Positions 7,149 through 9,287 of a DNA stretch of 9,287 bases are shown piece by piece. The stretch is from positions 1-9,287 of the forward strand of contig CAYMZC010000099.1 of NCBI GenBank assembly GCA_964394815.1, read 5' to 3'. The position numbers were made by a program, and so were the translations under genes. Position 1 is the first letter of the stretch. The number at the start of each line of letters is the position of its first letter. This DNA is from Sandaracinobacteroides sp964394815 (GTDB lineage Bacteria > Pseudomonadota > Alphaproteobacteria > Sphingomonadales > Sphingomonadaceae). Below the pieces are notes generated by a model. That model was not told where the DNA came from and made no database searches. It saw only the letters and a list, made by a program, of their open reading frames with translations.

Positions 7149-7168
7149 GCCGGCCACGCGCGGCCGGC
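7149..7168 (-). repeat. Inverted repeat / hairpin upstream of enoyl-CoA hydratase
   Basis: GCCGGCC and GGCCGGC form a perfect 7-bp stem around a 6-nt loop (GCGCGT on the minus strand), about 30 nt before the hydratase start codon. It has no T-tract, so it is not a classic terminator. It could be a 5' leader hairpin or an operator half-site pair; in DNA this GC-rich it may also be chance. Confidence 0.4.
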
Positions 7169-7248
7169 ATCCGCAGGCCATCAACCAGAGCCGGGCGCAG
7201 GCCGCAAGCCCCATCCGGCGGCATCTGGCCAGAAGACCAGAAGCGGAA

Positions 7249-7264
7249 GCGTAAAAGCGTAAAA
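7249..7264. repeat. Tandem 8-bp direct repeat GCGTAAAA x2
   Basis: Two adjacent copies of GCGTAAAA lie 15 nt beyond the 3' end of tRNA-Lys, in an AT-richer patch. On the minus strand they read TTTTACGC twice. This is seen directly; the function is unknown. It might mark a binding site or part of a tRNA 3' trailer. Confidence 0.4.
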
Positions 7265-7278
7265 TGGCGGAAAAGGGG

Positions 7279-7354
<76 letters not shown>

Positions 7355-7359
7355 ACACC

Positions 7360-7384
7360 GGAAAAGCCCTCTAGGGGCGCTTTC
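7360..7384 (-). terminator. Hairpin with short T-tract between folK and tRNA-Lys
   Basis: On the minus strand GCCC-CTAGA-GGGC forms a 4-bp GC stem and is followed at once by TTTTCC. It lies just after the folK stop codon and ends a few bases before tRNA-Lys. It looks like a weak intrinsic terminator for folK. If real, the tRNA would need a promoter inside or around this element. It could instead be part of the tRNA precursor leader. The stem is short and the T-run only four bases, so the call is tentative. Confidence 0.4.
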
Positions 7385-7392
7385 GGCATGAA

Positions 7393-7914
7393 TCAACCAC
7401 CCTGCCCGTCATTCAGCGGGTGCCTGCGCTTCAGCCGCGCCAGCATGTGGCGCACGCTGAGGCCGGTGGCAGGGTGGCGCCAGTGCGGCCACAGCGCCAG
7501 CATGGGGCGCAGCACGAAATCCCGCTCCGCCATCCGCGGGTGCGGCACGACCAGTCCGGGCGCGCGCAGCTGCCGGTTGCCAAAGGCGATGAGATCGAGA
7601 TCGAGCACGCGCGCCCCCCAGCGCTGGCCGCGCCGCCGGCCAAAGCCGCGCTCCATGCGCTTCAGCAGGGCCAGAAGCGCGGGCGCATCGCCCGCCCACA
7701 GGGCCAGAAGCGCCGCATTGGCATAGGTGCGCCGCGACGGGCCGATGGGGGCGCTTCGCAGGACGGGGGAAAGGCGCACATCCACAAGCCCGGCATCCGC
7801 CAGCGCGCGCGCTGCTGCCCGAAGCACGGCTTCCGGCCGGCCGTGGCGGCCGCTGCACCGGTTGGACCCAAGCGCCACCACCACCTGAACAGCCGGCGCG
7901 CCGCCTGCCGGCAC
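7393..7914 (-). CDS. folK: 2-amino-4-hydroxy-6-hydroxymethyldihydropteridine diphosphokinase (HPPK)
   Basis: The 173-aa enzyme transfers pyrophosphate from ATP to 6-hydroxymethyl-7,8-dihydropterin, one step before dihydropteroate synthase in folate synthesis. Signatures are VVVALGSN (11-18), RSAPIGPSRRTYANAALL (53-70), RWGARVLDLDLIAFGN (98-113) with the Mg-binding pair Asp105 and Asp107 and the ATP-site Arg102, and VPHPRMAERDFVLRPM (123-138). Start is GTG 7914, with AAGGGG 4 nt upstream and only 13 residues before ALGSN, as usual for the family. An ATG at 7953 would add 13 residues, and longer frames to 8136 would overlap the divergent glycosylase gene. The gene stands alone, without folP or folB next to it. 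Downstream come a small hairpin and tRNA-Lys. Confidence 0.93.
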   Translation of the reverse strand: MPAGGAPAVQVVVALGSNRCSGRHGRPEAVLRAAARALADAGLVDVRLSPVLRSAPIGPSRRTYANAALLALWAGDAPALLALLKRMERGFGRRRGQRWGARVLDLDLIAFGNRQLRAPGLVVPHPRMAERDFVLRPMLALWPHWRHPATGLSVRHMLARLKRRHPLNDGQGG

Positions 7915-7933
7915 TGGCCCCTTTCGCGGGGGG

Positions 7934-8581
7934 ATGCTAGCGGCCCCTTGCATGGAACCTGATCGCGATTGCCAGCTCTGCCCGCGCCTTGCCGCCCACC
8001 GCACCATGCTTCGTGCGCGTGAGCCGGAATGGTTCAACGCCCCCGTCCCCGCCTTCGGGGACCAGGATGGCTGGCTTGCGATCGTCGGCCTTGCCCCCGG
8101 CGAGCGGGGCGCCAACCGCACGGGCCGCCCCTTCACCGGCGATTTCGCGGGCGTGCTTCTTTATGAAACCCTCCTCGGCCTCGGCCTGGCCAGCGGAATC
8201 TATGGCGAAAGCCCCGACGACGGCCTCACCCTGCACGGGGCGATGATCGTCAATGCCGTGCGCTGCCTGCCGCCGGCCAACAAGCCGCTGCCAGCCGAAA
8301 TCCACCAGTGCCGCCCCTTCCTCGAAGCGCAGCTGAAGGCCATGCCGAACCTGAAGGTGGTGCTGGCGCTGGGCCAGGTCGCCCATCAGTCGGCGGTGAA
8401 GGTGCTGGGCGGCAAGCTGCCCAAGCATCGCTTCGCCCACGCAGCCGTCCACCGGATGCACACGGGCTTCACCATCGTCGACAGCTATCATTGCTCCCGG
8501 TACAACCAGAACACCGGCCGGCTCACGCCGGAGATGTTCCGCACTGCCGTGGAAACCGCAATCGCCGCCCGCGCGGGCTGA
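7934..8581 (+). CDS. Uracil-DNA glycosylase, family 5 (UdgB-like)
   Basis: This 215-aa enzyme removes uracil, and in this family also some other deaminated bases, from DNA to start base excision repair. Four cysteines fit the 4Fe-4S cluster of these glycosylases: Cys13 and Cys16 in CQLCPR, Cys111 in NAVRCLPP and Cys126 in HQCRPFL. Motif 1 is GLAPGERGANRTGRPFTGD (52-70), which lacks the catalytic Asn/Asp/Glu of other UDG families, as expected for family 5. The C-terminal motif SYHCSRYNQNTGRL (184-197) replaces the HPS-type loop. It is the only plus-strand gene. Start 7934 directly abuts a G-run; ATG 7952 (MEPDRDCQLC) is an equally plausible start, and neither has a well spaced ribosome-binding site. 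It diverges from folK and converges with the nitronate monooxygenase. Confidence 0.92.
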   Translation: MLAAPCMEPDRDCQLCPRLAAHRTMLRAREPEWFNAPVPAFGDQDGWLAIVGLAPGERGANRTGRPFTGDFAGVLLYETLLGLGLASGIYGESPDDGLTLHGAMIVNAVRCLPPANKPLPAEIHQCRPFLEAQLKAMPNLKVVLALGQVAHQSAVKVLGGKLPKHRFAHAAVHRMHTGFTIVDSYHCSRYNQNTGRLTPEMFRTAVETAIAARAG

Positions 8582-8596
8582 GCCGCGGCTCAGCCC
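8575..8596. terminator. Perfect 22-bp palindrome spanning two convergent stop codons
   Basis: The sequence equals its own reverse complement over all 22 bases. As RNA from either strand it folds to a 9-bp stem (GGGCTGAGC/GCTCAGCCC) with a CGCG loop. It holds the glycosylase stop (8579-8581) and the stop of the opposite nitronate monooxygenase (8590-8592). The position is that of a shared bidirectional terminator. It lacks a T-tract on either side, so termination would be weak or assisted; the hairpin may mainly protect 3' ends. Confidence 0.6.
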
Positions 8597-9287
8597 TGCC
8601 CGCCCAGAAGACGGGCGCGCGCGGCGTCATATTCGCGCTTCAGCCTGGCAACCAGTTCGGCGGCCGGCAGAACCGCCTTCACCGCGCCGATTCCCTGGCC
8701 CGAACCCCAGATGTCGCGCCATGCCTTGGCATCGGTGTTGCCACCGGAACCGAAGTTCATGGTGGACACATCGCCCTTGGGCAGATTGTCCGGGTCGAGG
8801 CCGGCCGCCACCACGGAAGGCCGCAGGTAATTGCCCCAGACACCCGTGAACAGGTCGGAATAGACGATGTCGGCAGCGCCGCTCGCCACGATCATGTCCT
8901 TGTAGCCCTGGTCGGCGCGGGCTTCCTCGGTGGCGATAAAGGCCGAGCCGATATAGCCGAAATCGGCGCCCATCGCTTCGGCTGCAAGCACGGCATCCCC
9001 GGTGGCGATGGCGCCGGAAAGCGCAAGCGGCCCGTCGAACCATTCGCGGATTTCCTGGATCAGCGCGAAGGGCGATTGCGTACCGGCATGGCCGCCGGCG
9101 CCCGCCGCCACGGCGATCAGCCCGTCGGCGCCCTTTTCGATCGCCTTTTTCGCAAAGCGGTTGTCGATCACGTCATGCAAAACGATACCGCCATAGCTGT
9201 GGACTGCGGCGTTCACATCCTCGCGCGCGCCAAGCGAGGTGATGATGACCGGCACCTTGTGCTTCACCACCAGGTCAAGGTCCTGCA
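8590..9287 (-). CDS. Nitronate monooxygenase (2-nitropropane dioxygenase family), 5' part off window
   Basis: The reading frame stays open to the right edge (QDLDLVVKHKVPVIIT), so about 231 C-terminal residues are seen and the N terminus, with the first FMN-binding part, lies outside. The visible part is the C-terminal half of a TIM barrel: IAVAAGAGGHAGT contains the GGH motif whose His is the catalytic base in class I enzymes, LALSGAIATGDAVLAAEAMGA is the FMN-phosphate strand region, and GYIGSAFIATEEARA follows. The family oxidises alkyl nitronates with FMN and O2 and is thought to detoxify propionate 3-nitronate. Many members are annotated by similarity only, and some relatives are enoyl reductases or other FMN enzymes. 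It converges with the glycosylase gene, with only 8 nt between the stop codons. No true start codon should be taken from inside the window. Confidence 0.92.
   Translation of the reverse strand, partial: QDLDLVVKHKVPVIITSLGAREDVNAAVHSYGGIVLHDVIDNRFAKKAIEKGADGLIAVAAGAGGHAGTQSPFALIQEIREWFDGPLALSGAIATGDAVLAAEAMGADFGYIGSAFIATEEARADQGYKDMIVASGAADIVYSDLFTGVWGNYLRPSVVAAGLDPDNLPKGDVSTMNFGSGGNTDAKAWRDIWGSGQGIGAVKAVLPAAELVARLKREYDAARARLLGGQG

Larger units (their letters stand above)
7120..7278. other. 159-bp gap between tRNA-Lys and enoyl-CoA hydratase
   Basis: This spacer lies after tRNA-Lys and before the hydratase start on the minus strand. It holds a GC-rich hairpin (7149-7168), a short palindrome TCTGGCCAGA (7224-7233) and a tandem 8-mer (7249-7264). 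Several short T-runs (CCCCTTTT, ATTTTA, CTTTTA on the minus strand) follow the tRNA and may help end its transcript. No confident -35/-10 promoter pair was found, although the hydratase promoter is expected here. Confidence 0.5.

Noticed and set aside
7393..8136. Long 247-codon version of folK
   Set aside because: The extra 74 N-terminal residues would overlap the glycosylase gene, are Arg/Ser-rich and lie outside the HPPK fold. GTG 7914 with AAGGGG fits better.
8590..9270. GTG at 9270 as the start of the nitronate monooxygenase
   Set aside because: The frame stays open to the window edge with sequence typical of the family (QDLDLVVKHK), and the N-terminal half of the barrel would be missing. 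It is an internal codon of a gene cut by the window.

Overview
This GC-rich, densely packed window looks like ordinary core chromosome of an alphaproteobacterium, most likely a sphingomonad (Sphingomonadales). The guess rests on base composition, protein sequence style and the ruvX-pyrB-pyrC' arrangement; no marker gene proves it. I see no mobile element, phage gene, CRISPR array, toxin-antitoxin pair or recognisable defence system. There is no stretch over 300 bases without a gene.

Layout. Nine of the ten protein genes and the only tRNA lie on the minus strand. Read in the direction of transcription, from right to left, the window starts with the C-terminal part of a nitronate monooxygenase cut by the right edge. 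It converges with a plus-strand family 5 type uracil-DNA glycosylase. The two stop codons lie inside one perfect 22-bp palindrome. The glycosylase is divergent from folK, with almost no space between the two start codons. Then come tRNA-Lys(TTT), an enoyl-CoA hydratase, and a very compact block of six genes: small membrane protein, sterol desaturase/fatty acid hydroxylase-like protein, DUF3089 alpha/beta hydrolase, ruvX, pyrB and a pyrC-like gene. After a 98-bp gap follows a secreted Sel1-repeat/SPOR protein.

How the genes fit together. The six-gene block (1151-6271) has 4-bp ATGA overlaps at three junctions and gaps of 5 and 10 nt at the other two, so it is very probably one translationally coupled operon. 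It joins membrane-lipid type genes (a di-iron membrane hydroxylase and a membrane-anchored serine hydrolase) to a 16S rRNA maturation/YqgF nuclease and the second step of pyrimidine synthesis.

The most informative observation is that the dihydroorotase-like protein has lost the HxH metal motif, a bridging acidic residue and the catalytic Asp. It is therefore most likely a non-catalytic PyrC' partner of the aspartate carbamoyltransferase, and a true dihydroorotase should be encoded elsewhere in the genome.
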